Shown one piece after another: positions 1-13,194 of a stretch of 64,000 bases of DNA. The stretch spans positions 12,838,501-12,902,500 of the forward strand of contig OX485808.1 in assembly GCA_950295325.1 (NCBI GenBank). The letters are read 5' to 3'. Position numbers and translations under genes: made by a program. Below the pieces are notes generated by a model that made no database searches, was not told the DNA's origin, and saw only the letters and a program-made list of their open reading frames with translations. Positions within the stretch are counted from its first letter, which is position 1. Each line of letters opens with the position of its first letter. Source of the DNA: Polytrichum commune (taxonomy: Eukaryota > Streptophyta > Polytrichopsida > Polytrichales > Polytrichaceae).

Positions 1-126
1 GATGACAATGATGAATTGTTTGCAAAATAAAGTCCAGACGCGTATATTTTGGTGTACTTTGATGATGATGATGATGATGGTGGGCTACTTAACCTGATAA
101 TGAATTTGATTATTATCATGATGCAG

Positions 127-3100
127 GCCGTCGGCCATCAGGATCATCAGTACTGAAGGAGAGGGAAAACTTGCAAAGAGTGCCGCCACTGGTTGTAGAC
201 CCAGTGAGGAAGCAGAAACAGGAGGAAGCAGATGAAGCATTCTGGGACTACCAGTTCCTCTACAGGTCTCAACGAAATGAAGTGGACTCCATCCCTCTCA
301 CTGTGGTAGAGGGGGCAGTGCCTGCTGACCTCTCCGGTGTCTACTTTCTGTGTGGCCCTGGGATCCTGTCAGACGACTATGGCTCGCAAGTGCACCCACT
401 GGATGGGCATGGGTACCTCCGCAAGTTTGTCATCGATGGGGCTAACCCTGTCATGTACTCAGCCAAGTAAGGAATAAGAGATTATAGTGTTCTTCACCAG
501 TATTTCTGCAGTTCTTGTGGAAAATAAATGCATGTTAAACAATGAATCTGTCTGAAACCAGCACGAAGAAGATTCTGTGTCCGTGGACACTACTGTGAGT
601 GTGTGTGATGCATGTCAAACACTGAATTTGTCTGAAAGTTAGCAGTGCCATACGAAGACGATTATCATAAGTACCTAGACACTTTTTTTCTGGTCTTCAG
701 GTAGATACCTTGTGATGCATTTCACACAATGAATTTGCCTGTAAACTATGTAGCATTGCCATACGAAGACGATTATAGGTCCCTGGACATTAAGACTTCA
801 GGGATACAACTTGTACACACTACTGTGAGTGTGTGTGATGCATGTCAAACAATGAGTAATTTGTATGAAAATTAGAATTGCCATACATAGATGTACTTGG
901 ACACTACTGTAAGATATGTTGATCTTCAGGTGTATAACCTGTGATGCATGTTAAAGAACGAATTTGTCTTAAAAGTTGAAAGTTGAAACTAGCATTGCCA
1001 CTAAAATCTTTTATGTGTCCTTGGATAATACTGCTGTGATGACAACAGTGTCTGAAAACTAGCTTTTGTGAGTTCCTAGCTAGCCTGAGCAAACTGTTGT
1101 AGTGATGCTGTAAGTTCTAATTGCGGGTTTGCAGGTATGTTGACACGGAAGCTCGCAGAGAAGAGTTTGACGAGGAGAATAAGACATGGAAATTCACGTA
1201 TAGAGGCCCTTTCTCTCTGCTGCGAGGAGGAGACCGGTTAGGTAATGTGAAGGTGATGAAGAATGTGGCAAACACCAGCGTGCTTCAGTGGGCCGGGAGG
1301 TTGATGTGTCTGTACGAGGGTGGGGAGCCTTACGAACTGGATTTTAACTCCCTGCAGACGCTGGGCCTCTTCAAGTAAATAAATAATTATTTCAAGTTTC
1401 GCCTCAAATTTGCAATTTTCTAATACATACTAGCTACTAAAGCAGTGTATAAGGTCACCGAAAAGTTTGTTTTTTTGCTTTATTTTTGTATTGATGGTGA
1501 TTAGTGTATTTGCAGCATGGAGGCCATCAAGAATGATATTGGGTCAAGTGCGAAGAAGAGTTGGAGAAGGATGCTGGATAACGCAAGCAAGATGAGTGCT
1601 ATTAGTGGGTCAGCCAGGAGCGCAGCGGTGGGACTCATAGGCAAACTCATACAACCCATATTGAAAGGTATAACATAAATTGAGGTATTATATATTCAAA
1701 CCTTGAATACTCAAAATTCATGTGGTCCTGTGTGAAGTAGAAAAAATCTATAACAAGATGATTTATTATGATTTGATTGGTATTTGCAGGAGTGTTTGAC
1801 ATGCCAGAAGAACGCATGCTCTCACATGTCAAATTCGATGTGAAAAGGAAGCGGCTCGTGCTCGTCACTTGTCGCCGTGAAGACATGGTGCTCCCGAAGA
1901 GCACTTTCACAATCTATGGTAATTATCAAAGTACTCTGAAAACCATGGACTCAATAAGACACACAGGATTTAATCAATATGTGACAGATTTGAGAAACTA
2001 GTGGTGAAAGTGTGCGGTCATGTCCCTCAAATGTAGTCCGTAATGAGTGATGATGATGATGATTTCCTGTCAATTGATACTGACATAGATAACTTTATTC
2101 TGGGACTTTGCAGAAATGGATCTCTCCATGCAGGTTCTTCAAAGACAAGTGTTCACTTTGAATGAGCAAACCATGATCCACGACTGGGGGCTTACAGACA
2201 ACCACTATGTGCTTCTTGCAAACAGGGTCAAGCTCAACAGTCCAGGTATCGACAATGGGTAGATGATCATAAATTCTCAAAACCTTGGAGAGGATGTCAG
2301 ATGGTTATAACTTATTAAGATTTAAAAAAAAAAATAGGAACGGTATTTTGAATATGATCACATGAGCTACTATGATGATGTTTGACAAGACTTATAAATA
2401 ATTCCATAAACTGAATTGGATCGACAATTTTGTTCCCCCAATGCAGGTGATGTGGCAGGATCTTTGTCTGGAATGCAACCCATGATCAACTGCTTGACCT
2501 TGGACGACTCTCTCTCCTACACTCCACTTTACTTGCTGCCAAGAAAGGTTGAGGGCTCTCATGATGCTCAGATCAGCAATAAGAGGGACTGGAGTGTTCC
2601 GCTCAAAGTGCCAGGTTGCCTGTGGTTCGTCCACACCGCCAACTCATTCGAAGAGACCGATGATGATGGCAACCTCCGCATCACCATGGATGCCACCGCC
2701 TGCTCCTATAATTGGTTTTCCCTCATGCACATGTTCGGTGAGTTCCTTTCCTACTGCATGAAGTCCTCTGAACCTTATTTATTATGTTTATTATTTATTT
2801 TTCTCTTTTCTTGAGGCAGTGCAAGAAGACTAGAACCAAGGAGACAGCGCAAAATCCTTTGCAATGCATCCTTTTTCAGTCATCATCATCAACCTTGGAA
2901 GAGTGCAATCATTCCAATGATCTCTAGAAAATGAACACCAGTATTCTCTCAAGCGAACTAATAGACTCAGTCATTTCATCAATATTATGAAAATTGTTGT
3001 AAAGAGTACTCAGCCTCTCATATCTTATTTCCTAGGGCCTGGATATTATCAGCTCTGTACCCCAACATGAGTAGAGGCAATGACCATAGTAGAAAGCGTC

Positions 3101-5252
3101 TCTTCTTCGTTTAGACCACCCCCAATAAGGGATAATAACCCTTGAACGTTTGTCTCGCTCGGCAGTAATCCAACCTCGGGTTCGTATACGAGTCCAAGAC
3201 CGAAGCGTCCTCATCTCTTAGGAAATCGTCATACAGTCATTTAATTTTTTTTCCATGATGAAGGAGTTGTTGAAATGCATGTGTTGACATACTTGAGCAG
3301 GGCATGAATTATCTACGAACTACTGGTCGGATCTGATGGCTCCACTCCAATGAAAACCAATAAACGTTGACCATGGTACGAGACCACAGACTGGCTTAGC
3401 GAACTCGTTTCGGGTCCACATACGATTTGAGATAACGTCCATGGCGATCACAAAAACATCTCTTATTCATGCTGGTCCTCGGGCGTTAGCTTGAGGCATT
3501 TCTCTCTCAAATTACTTTTATCCATCATGATAAGAGAATTGATCAAATGCATTCGTTAATGTGCTTGAGGTTTTTTGTGTTAGCAAGGTATGAATAATCT
3601 ATGGCCTAGATATCGTCATTGGATCCCGACATGAGACAATAACCCCTGAACCATTGATTGGCTCAACAAACCTGTGTCAAGTTTACATACGAGTAGAGAC
3701 AATAGCCCGTAATCATCAAACAAATCGCCTCTTGTTCATGCTAGTCCTTGATCGACATCAGCTTGAAACTAATTTTCTCCCGGATCAATGACCATCATGG
3801 TGATGGAGTTGTTTGTATGCATTTTTTGACGTCCTCGAGTTATTCTGGGTTGGCAGGGTATGAATGGCAGCAGAGATGGCTGGATCCAGCATTCATGAAC
3901 AAAGCCGCAAAAGATGGTGATGATCATGGTGACCTAAAATCCTCAAGCAACAAGAAGGCCGAGAACCCAGTGCAACTGGTAAGAGTTACCGCCTTGCTAT
4001 CAGATACAGGCGAGGTGATTGCCACAGACTGCCAGGAATTTGCCAACAACACCTACGCATGTGACTTCCCAGCTACCCATCCGGCCACTTCGGGCTCCAG
4101 AAATGAACACACATACCTTGTGGGAGCTTCGGGACGCAGGAAAGCTTTTCCCTACTTTCCTTTTGACACTCTGTTGAAGCTGAGTGGCCAGGATGCACCA
4201 GATGCTCAGGTCAAGTCCTGGTGGGCCGGAAATAGAAACTTTGTGGGGGAGCCGGTCTTTGTGCCCAGACCGGGGTCTGCCCCCGTTGGAAGCCCGGGTT
4301 TCGTCGAAGATGATGGGTATCTCATCTCCATACAGGTATCGTAGATAAACACATTCATGACAACCACACATTCACTAGAGTCCTTTTCCCAAGCTTTGAT
4401 CAAAGCAGTGGAATCCAGGAATTCAATTAGAATACTGTAGTCGAAGGTTTTGCAAGCTCATTCCAGTTATGGGGTTGACATAAAGAATCGCTGAAAATAA
4501 ATGTCTTGAGTGCCTCTGAATTGAGTTATTGGAAAAGGTTATCAGGGCAGCTGACTTCTCCGAACCTGAATGTAACATGTAAGGCTCATGTAAAGGAATG
4601 GGGTTATGTGGATGTACCTAGGAGACACCTCCAATGGATGTCATTTAGGTTCATATACATAAGCCCGTCACAAGGGTCCTAAAGTTCATCACCTCTGTCT
4701 ATTGTGAATGGTACCACAGGTGGAAACTGGTACATTTACCAACATCCTAGATGTTGGTATAGAAGCGATGAACTTAAGGAATCCTGTGTATCACATGATG
4801 AGCCTTACAAGTTACAGTAAATCTCTGTAGCTTTTGAAATTCCGTTTCCCTGAAAGATGATAAGTTCTTGAATGAAAAAAGTTAGATTTTCATTTTACAC
4901 CATATTAGATCTGTCAATCTCAAGGCAAGAAAGTGAGCCAAAAGTGATGCTCCATGATGGTTGTCCACCTTGAATATTCATGAGCAAGTCATGGTGATCT
5001 TTGCCTCTGACTCTCATTTTGGATGTTGATGATCAGTACGCTGCAGCCGAGGAAGTGTGCTACTTGGTGATCCTGGATGCCAGCCTCATCGGTTGCAAAG
5101 AATCTCCTCCTCTGGTAGCCAGGCTGCGATTGCCAGCCAAATATGCCTTCCCTTACGGTTTCCACGGAGTCTGGACCGACCTACAGAATGCACATCCGTC
5201 GACTTCTTCTTCAAGTGCTAATCACGCTGATCAGCCGACCGCGGACGACTAG
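127..5252 (+). CDS. CCD7: Carotenoid cleavage dioxygenase 7 (strigolactone biosynthesis), 5' exon missing
   Basis: Eight exons are visible: 127-466, 1135-1374, 1516-1667, 1790-1918, 2114-2245, 2447-2737, 3857-4335 and 5037-5252. All introns are GT-AG and phases agree, giving 658 residues. The frame is open back to the acceptor at 125-126, so the start codon and transit peptide lie upstream of the window. Segments such as AFWDYQFLYRSQRNE, HPLDGHGYLRKF, MLSHVKFD, MIHDW, FVHTANSFEE and YGFHGVW match the CCD7 branch of the carotenoid oxygenase family. The last four carry the family's four iron-binding histidines, at about residues 257, 309, 393 and 630 of the visible part. Known role of the family: plastid CCD7 cleaves 9-cis-beta-carotene, made by D27, at the 9',10' bond; CCD8 then makes carlactone, the strigolactone precursor. 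Nothing in the visible exons is broken. The 1.1 kb intron before exon 3857 contains internal repeats (separate entry). Assignment to CCD7 rather than CCD8 or CCD1 rests on the N-terminal motifs. Confidence 0.93.
3010..3870 (+). repeat. Diverged direct repeats in CCD7 intron, reaching the splice acceptor
   Basis: Three diverged copies of a ~270-290 bp unit lie in the last third of the intron. Anchors are the 'catgaattatct' motif at about 3304, 'tatgaataatct' at about 3590, and the real exon junction 'tatgaatggcag' at about 3859. Further upstream matches, such as 'ggcctggatatt' at about 3036 against 'ggcctagatatc' at about 3603, show the same periodicity. The third copy runs across the functional acceptor; the other two hold decayed versions of it. 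Confidence 0.6.
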
Positions 5253-6200
5253 CTCTCTCGTCCTCTCACTCACCGGATATGAATGTTTGCTCAAGCATGC
5301 CACATGCTCATCTGATCATTAGTTACCCAAACTTGTACATCCATGACCTGATTAAATCGGGACACCACCATGACTCTTAATCCTAATTAACTTCTCTTAA
5401 CCTTAATTACCCGTGACGATCATCGATCAGGCCCGAGACGCCACCGAGATATTAAACTCTCATCTGGCTCCTCCTCGACCACCCAGCTGATCAGATGACC
5501 ACCACTCATCATATTCCACAACAGTAACATTACAACCTCCTGGCAGCAAATTTGCCTTGACCAAGAAGAATCAAGCAACTTAGCTAGCTAGCCCTGTGAC
5601 TGACTTGGTGCCAAAGATGCTGATACTATACCAGCACTCTGATACCTAAGTCGATCTGAGATTCTACATCAGTAACATTAGGTCGATCAGTAACTTAAGT
5701 CTATCTGATCTACCGTTTGATTAAGTTGATCACAACTGATCAACCGGGAAGAAATTTGGTGCAGTGGTGTTGAAAATATCTACTTATTTTAATGCCTGGA
5801 GACCAGATCAACACCACTCTTTACATCCGTAGGCACCTTCTAGTAGTCGTAGGGTGGACATTACGAAGAGTCTGCATCCCACCTGTGGAGGTTGTCTTTT
5901 GTATTATCGTAGTTAGAGAGAGTGATCGACAGTGAAATGTCCTGGAGACACTCCTGGAGATCTGACCATGGTTGCTTTCAAGCAATGAATAAAGAGTTCT
6001 ATCTTTCATACTTATTATCATCATCAGTAGTATTCGCTGTGCATGATAAATTCCTTTACCATGTACCTACTCCGGGCATTCATAGATGGATAGATAGATA
6101 GGTAGCCCACAAATTTGTAGCTTCTTGGAACCAATTTATTGCAAAATTGTCGAAGTTGTGGCGTGTGTAAATGTGGGTCTTTTGTGGTCAATTTTATTTT
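5253..6200. other. CCD7 3' flank, nothing further recognised
   Basis: AT-rich sequence after the CCD7 stop. A possible polyadenylation signal AATAAA lies at 5988-5993, but its distance of over 700 bases makes it uncertain. No gene or mobile element was recognised. Confidence 0.4.
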
Positions 6201-8600
6201 ATTTGACTGGTATATGGCAAGGTTTGTAGGTAAGGATGGACATCAGAAGGACACCATACGCTACGATTAGTTTGGGCTAGTATGTGTTCCAAATGTATTA
6301 ATCAATGATCTTATCTTCAATAGTTACCACAATTAGGAGATCACGTAATGAATAAGAGCATTTTCACTTGGGCCACTTCTTGTACCTTTTGCAACTCATG
6401 AACTCCGAATGTAAAACTTGATATCACAATGTGCATGATTCTGAATTGCTAACCGACAATTCTCAGTCCATGTTTGTAGTTAAGGATGGACACCAGAAGG
6501 ACATCATGTGTTACATCAATTAGATTGGCCTATGTGCTCAAAATGTATTGTAACCAATATTTACCATATCATTGGGAGGGCTTATGTGATCACTGCAAGA
6601 GTAAGAGAATTCTCACTCGGACCACTTCTTGCACCTTTTGCATCTCATGAACTCCGAATGTAATGTAAACTTGAAATCACAATTTGCGTGGTTCACAATT
6701 CCTAACTGAACGAGACAAGACATGGTGCTTGTTTGTAGTTAAGGATGGAAACCATTAAGACATTATTAGATTAGACTATGTGCTCCAAATGTATTAGCCA
6801 TTTAAGTTAGCTGCTTCAATAGTTGCCACAATCAGGAGGCCTATGTGATGCTTAAGTAAGAAAATCTTCACTTGGACCTCTTGTAGCTTTTGCATCTCAA
6901 CTCAATATGAAACTTGAAATCACAATAGGCGTGACTCGCAATTACTGACCGAACGAGACAATTTCCAGTTTGGTTCGGTTGAGTTCGGTTCGATCCAACA
7001 GTTGGAAGAAGTGCCTACATTAGTAAAGCCACGTACCTTCATACCTTAGCATGTCATTGGATATCATTGGATGTCATTGCCAAGTCTAGTTGACGATTCA
7101 ATTGATCACAGTCAGAAGTAGGAGCATCCGGATTCTATTCATCGTTGAATCTTGCGTCATTATGCACCCACAATTGCAGGCAATGGGAAATGGGAATGCA
7201 GCATGATAATTTGTCCATATCGTAGCTGACGCCGCCTTGTCCAAAAAGACAACAGTTGCCGACATTTGTCTGTCCCTTGGCATGGTGATGGGGGTTGAAC
7301 CCCTTTGCAAAATAGAAACTCTAAAAGATCTCGTCATCAGCTTTTGGTGAGCACTCCGAGACTGCAGTTCCCCTGCACCCCGGACAAAAGAATGTTCTCT
7401 CCACACGACTCCACCACAAACCTCGCTTGCAGGTGTAGTCTGCAGATTCATCACCTTCAAACTTATAACTACCAAGTCACGTAGTGCAGGTACATTCATC
7501 AGATTCATGCTGCAAAGTTGCTATAAAAGGTATGTTATGAGGGCCTAATGTGGTCACTCTTCTTCATCGGACATCTATATATAGTTCTCTCCCCCACACA
7601 CACACATGCAAAGAACACGTGTCATTGTGGGATTGGACTATGTGCTCAAAATATAGACAACCATTGTAGGTTCAATGATGAACATAATTGGGAGTGTCTA
7701 GTATGCCATGATCGTTTGAGGAGAAATGAAATCTTCACCTCTGACATAGACTCGTATGATTCTTTAAATTGCACCTTTAAGTTAGCTCCGGCTCTAGAGC
7801 TTGTTATGATGACAATCTTTGTGATTCACAATCGCTAACATGTTGCTAGTTAACTTGATGAGCCATTGCCCGAGTTGATCTTCAATGGTCATACATGTCT
7901 TTGGAGTTCATCACCTACAAAGTTGTAACTATTGCAAGTACATTCATCAAAGTCATCAAAGTTACTATAAGGTTGGACATGGGCCGAATGTGGTCACTCT
8001 TCTTTATCGGACATCCATATATAGTTGAGTGGCTACATGGCAAGGCGTGTGGTTAAGAATGGACACCAAAAAGACATGTGTCATTGTGAGATTGGACTTT
8101 GTGCTCAAAATATAGATCTAGGTTCAAGAGTGAACATAATTGGAAGGGTCTATGTCATCATTTGAGGAGAAAGAAGGTTGTCCCCTTTTACCTAAACTTA
8201 TATCTTTTGCACCTTAACTCCGGAATCCACCTCTGGAACTTGTTTGGGGAATCAAGTTCATGATTCACGATTACTAACTGGATGAGCCAATTTCCAAGCC
8301 AGTCCCCAATGGTCAAATATGTCCTTGAAGTTCAAAGTACCCACAACAGCGAGATTGGACTATGTGTTCAAATTTTGTTACCCATTCTAGATTCAATAAT
8401 TCACACACAATTGGGAGGGCAAACGTGATCAATCCAAGAGAAAGTCTTGAGTCTTCACTTTGACAAAGTCTTGTAACATCAGCATTTCAATTTGACTCAG
8501 AAACGTGAAATTTCAAGTAACAATCTTTGTGATTTTGCAATTATTGCTACCTGGATGAGTCAATTCGTGAGCCGATCCAACTGCCAAACTTGTGTGTGGA
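6200..8600 (+). repeat. R2 dispersed repeat block, ~250 bp units
   Basis: A recurring unit contains a 'gttaaggatggacacca' motif (about 6226, 6475, 6733 and 8052), a 'ttggactatgtgctc' motif, a 'cacaattgggaggg' motif and an 'attgctaactg' motif (about 6433, 6685, 6928, 7820, 8265 and 8530). The first three units are spaced by about 250 bases and are arranged in tandem; later ones are irregular. There is no coding capacity. Inverted or dispersed copies occur at 15570-16560, 17090-17240, 32760-33020 and 52020-52290. The family is not recognised. Confidence 0.6.
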
Positions 8601-8957
8601 GTTGGAATTGAGTGCCCACAATTAATCTGCCAGGCTGCACACCTCAACCTCAAAGCTGAATCTATCAACACCAATGTTCCACTTTTTTGCTGCATGGTCC
8701 AGTTTCTTGAAGAATTCAGATGGCGACTCTGTTGAATGTCCTGGTTTTAGGATCCTGTTTGCAAGGGTGGCTGTACGACCGTTAGAGAATGAGCGGTTCC
8801 GGAGGAAAATAATTTCATTCTTGTGCATCCGGATTTTGTACACACATGGAATTTAATATAATTTGATCGGTAATAGATAAATTCCATGAGTTATATCCGT
8901 TTCTTCCCTGAATTAGAAAGTCAACAAAGCAAGCCCACCTGAGGGAATTGTCAAACC

Positions 8958-9167
8958 AATGAACCGGGAGAACCGACTGCTAGTTATAGATGAACCGGTG
9001 GAGTTTGAGAAATAACCGGTTGAAGTTCAAGACTTCAGGAAAACTACAGTTTTGTTTTAGAGGAATATATGGAATATACCTCGAATCAATAAAGAAAAAC
9101 CAAAAGTTCACAACATGCAACTGGTTGGGCTTGGAAGCACCAGGATGTTGACCGATTATGCCCAAAC
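8958..9167 (+). repeat. R1 dispersed repeat, copy a
   Basis: A ~210 bp unit starting 'aatgaaccgggagaacc' and ending 'gattatgcccaaac', rich in ACCGGTT. It aligns by eye along its length with copies at 42459-42650 and 48839-49063, and with reverse-strand copies at 46984-47349 and 11849-11920. Non-coding; family unknown. Confidence 0.65.
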
Positions 9168-9230
9168 AGTAAATACTGTTCCTTGGCCATGACGATCATC
9201 CATTTGGGGCCTTGTAACGAGTAATTGCTA

Positions 9231-10464
9231 CACTAAATATGATATCAGTGTCAGCGATTCTAATCAGGGTTCGGGAGATTTTTGAGCTCAACCAGCTAAA
9301 ATCCGTCCCTTCACAACTTCTACCGGTTTTTTCAAGATTTGACCAATTGCAAACTTGTTGCCATTAATTTGGACCGGCCAATATCCTATATTTTTTTGAA
9401 GTGCCGGCTAATTTCCTCTTCATTGTAATAACAACCGGCCAAACGCTTGGGCATTTTGATAAGTAAGTCGGTTTCCAATGTAGCAAAATTATATCTACAA
9501 ACAACATACATCATTCAACAACAACGTCCAAAGAACATATCAACATACAACAATAGTATGTAATGATATCAACATCCAACAACAATGATCAACAATCCAT
9601 TACATACAAGGAACAACAACAATGATCAACAATTTATCCATAGCTGGAGTTGAATCGGAAATAACCCATCAACCGGTTGATGGCCATGGATTTACTCTTC
9701 TATCATACCCAGGTCTTAAAACCTCATATTAGATTTGAGGCCATAGCATGATAAAATAATAACCTAACATACCATACTATATACAAAAATAAAATTCATC
9801 AATTGTTAGAGTCAAAATCAGTAGTATCATCTTCACCTTCAAGAGGAAAACGCCCTAAAAGGTACCTCTGTGGATGTCAAAACAACCATCTAAACTTTGT
9901 AGAGTTCCTCCATAAAGCTATGGCTTCCATTAGTACGTTATCAAGATCACCACGAAGATCTTTAATAGACACACACATAATACATTCTAAACGCTAGCCG
10001 TCAACAATGAAATACAATAATGACGCAAAAGCTTCGCATATCCGCCATTCACCAAATCGCTACAAGCCTACAATGAACACATAGCCTAAACCCTATAACC
10101 AGATGATATCAAACCCTAGATGAATCAAACCGGATGAAATCCTCTTATTTCACAATTCATCCGGGTAAAAATCCTCCTCCTCAAAATGGTTGCCAGTTGA
10201 AATCCGTTTTTATTTTTAAAGCACCGGTTTCACATCCTCCACTTTCCCAATTCAACTGGACTTTTCACAAAACCAACCGGCCGCCATTACACTAAATACC
10301 GGTTCTCCACGGACATTGATTCTAATTGTCTTCCTCAATGCTAATTGTAAACTGCAATGTAGTGTCACCAACACTAAATTTAACCCACCATTATTTGTCA
10401 CTCCTTGTAAAAAATTACCAGAGTGACATAAAATACCATATGACACTAAATTTCATATTTAGTG
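9231..10464. mobile_element. MITE-like non-autonomous element with CACTAAATA termini (1.2 kb)
   Basis: The left end CACTAAATATGATAT, preceded by TA, is mirrored by the reverse complement of the right end, CACTAAATATGAAAT. The right flank is TG rather than TA, which a single transition would explain. There is no transposase reading frame inside. The termini resemble those of the elements at 47350-47825 and 57383-57694. Confidence 0.5.
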
Positions 10465-13194
10465 TGGCACCTTGAAGACTGTGGCCACCTGCTGAAAGCA
10501 TCTTTCTTGATTTCCTGATTTTCCATCATGTTCCAGTTCAAGCTAGCGAGGCAAAAATGACTGTTGATTTTTGGGCGCGATTAGTTATATCCAGTTTTCC
10601 TTGGAATCAAAAATAACTCCAAATCCGGACTCGGAGAAGGTTTGCCAACAGAATGCGAAACTCGGCCACGCTTAGAGCTCCAAGAGTATTCTCTCACCCC
10701 ATGCGCAGCGGCCACACCAATGTACAGGAAGAATAACTGCCATTTAGCCGCAAGGCTAAGGTTGCGGTTGGAAACCGATTCAAAATTCCAGTCCATGATT
10801 TTAGGTGGATTTTCTTTTCTTTTTTAAGGCGCAACCGCAAGTCTAGGTTGAAAGAACTGCTACTTTTGGGAAACTTAGGATCTTGATCACCTCGGGGGGG
10901 GGGGGAACTCTTTATTGGATACCTCAATGACATGTGTGGGCTACCATGAAATTAGACCCCCTTTATACGGGAACTTTATGAAGAAAACCAAATGTATACA
11001 TACTAATGGCAAGCTAGGAAATGAATTCATGTATTCATAATTAAACTTTTCAATTGAATGTGTTGAATGTTTCCACTACATATACAAATTGTAAATCATG
11101 ATTTAAATAGGTCTTTGTAACTTATAAAATCCACTATCACTTTCCAATGAGAAAGTCATTGAACAAATTTTCATACGTAGCATGTAACTCAACAATTGCA
11201 CCAAACAACAAAGACTAGTAGATCACCATAACTTAGCCACAATCCAAAGAGCGAACATGTAAGGGTGCCTATGTTGTCCAAGAGCCTCCAATTTGTAAAA
11301 CCTAGAACCCAAATGTAAACCCTAACAAAAGTGGACAGGGTAGTCATTGAGGACTATTACCACATGACAATAATGGATGAAAACGTGAATTGGATGAAAC
11401 GAACACACCTCAAATGTTCCTCTAAACATTAGGGCCTCCTTTCATACATCTACCTTTACTTCAAAATTCTTTTCACCCTTTCCAAATGTAAACACTAGAA
11501 GAAATACCTCTCCTTGCGCTTCAACATCTCGTGCATCAAACAGGGGATGAACATTTCTTTAATGGCTTTATTAATGAATGCTAGGGTTTTACATTATACA
11601 TATGATCAGGGTTCATTATTATCCAACAACATATTTGTATACCTATGTTAATGACTAGAGAGGAATGCAAATTTTATTACGTATACATATTGTCACCTGT
11701 ATTTTTATCATTGAAATTGTACGTATATGTGCTTGATATTACACGAGCAAATTTGAAACTTGCACATAAAGAATTTTAAGAGTATGTTGCAAACGCACAT
11801 AATTATTGGTTTCTAATGAACGGTGCAGCCCCGGGGCCCTCAACTTGATGAACTTCAACCGATCCTTTCTCAAACTCAACCGGTTCATCTGCAACTAGCA
11901 GCCGGTTCTCCCCCATTCATCTGTGTAAAACCAACTCTTCATTCCAAATTTTCTGATTCCTGTAACTTTGAGTGCATCCTTTTGCATGATTCCACAGAAT
12001 CTTTGTCCCAAAATTCTCGGGAATTTCCCACTTGGTGGTCGCAGGGCAAATGTTTAGTGGAATCAAAGCCCCCCATTATGACTCATTTGTCCCACACTGG
12101 ATATCCACTTAGCATGTCACTGTGTGATGTCATTTAGTGATGGTTTTTCAACTTCTTGGGAGTCGGGTCCACTTTGAGCAATTTGCAAGGTACCCACCAA
12201 GATAGCCAAACTCAAATGGAAGTGCCATTGGCGCACTGCTCTCGAGTCTCAACCAAAGGCTTTTTGGCGGACCACCGCACTAAAGCAAACAACTTGGTCT
12301 TTTGTTTTGTTTTGTTTTGTGAAGGATCAAGTTGTAAAGGTAATGTGCAACCGACTCCCTCGCATGCAGCCATTCGGCATGAGTTTTGTGGAGTGAACGT
12401 TAACTCGTCTATTGGCAAGGTGAAGTATTGTATAATATTATTGTATTTTGTTATGTAGTTGGATTGACTCCGGAATCAACATCATATATCCTAAATTAGT
12501 TTATTGGGGGATGAATCGACCCGCAATTGATAGGGATCTTGTTTTGTTACTGCCCATGTAACCATGATGGATGAGTTTAACTTAGACACATGAAGCTCCA
12601 TGCGATCTTGAACCCCCAATTAACTCTAGTAATCAATTGTCTAAGGAACCCCTCAAGGTTTTTCATTCATGAATCAAACAAGAATTCCACCTTGAAGATA
12701 ATTACAATGATGTTTTTACAAGCTCAATCAAAAAAAAAAAACTCTAGAAGTCTACTTCCCATTCCACTTTGTGGATTTTGAGTCTTTCATTGTAACATTT
12801 GATGTTGTTGAAATCATGGCATGTTTTCCTACCAAATTTCCATATTTAGAAACTATTACTAAAGTTGACCAAACTGTAATAATATTTGACAAATCAAAGT
12901 TAGATAAATTTGTGATCTTTTAATTATAGATTTTTTGAAAACTGATCTTATGTATTCTATTATTTGATACTCTTACTTTTTTTAAACTATAACCCTAAAT
13001 TTCCCCCCAAAAAAAGAAAAAATAGTAGAGCAATATAATGATATAATAGCAAGTATTAACAACTGCATACTAGGAACAAAAGAATGATTACAAATGAGTG
13101 AAGAAATTTAGGGTTGCAATACACGGTTGCCGTGTGGGAATATGCTTGACAGGCAATAAATGGCTGATACTTGATACCCCAAAGTTATTGTATA
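10465..13194. other. Gene-free AT-rich DNA
   Basis: No credible coding frame. It holds a 10-G run near 10897 and one partial R1 copy (listed separately). Confidence 0.5.
11849..11920 (-). repeat. R1 dispersed repeat, partial copy f
   Basis: Reverse-strand fragment carrying the 'caaactcaaccggttcatct' core and the 'agccggttctcccccattca' end of R1. It is truncated compared with the ~210 bp copies elsewhere. Confidence 0.6.

Noticed and set aside
171-173. TTG as the start of the CCD7 coding sequence
   Set aside because: The frame is open upstream to a good splice acceptor at 125-126, so this is an internal Leu codon; the true start lies outside the window.
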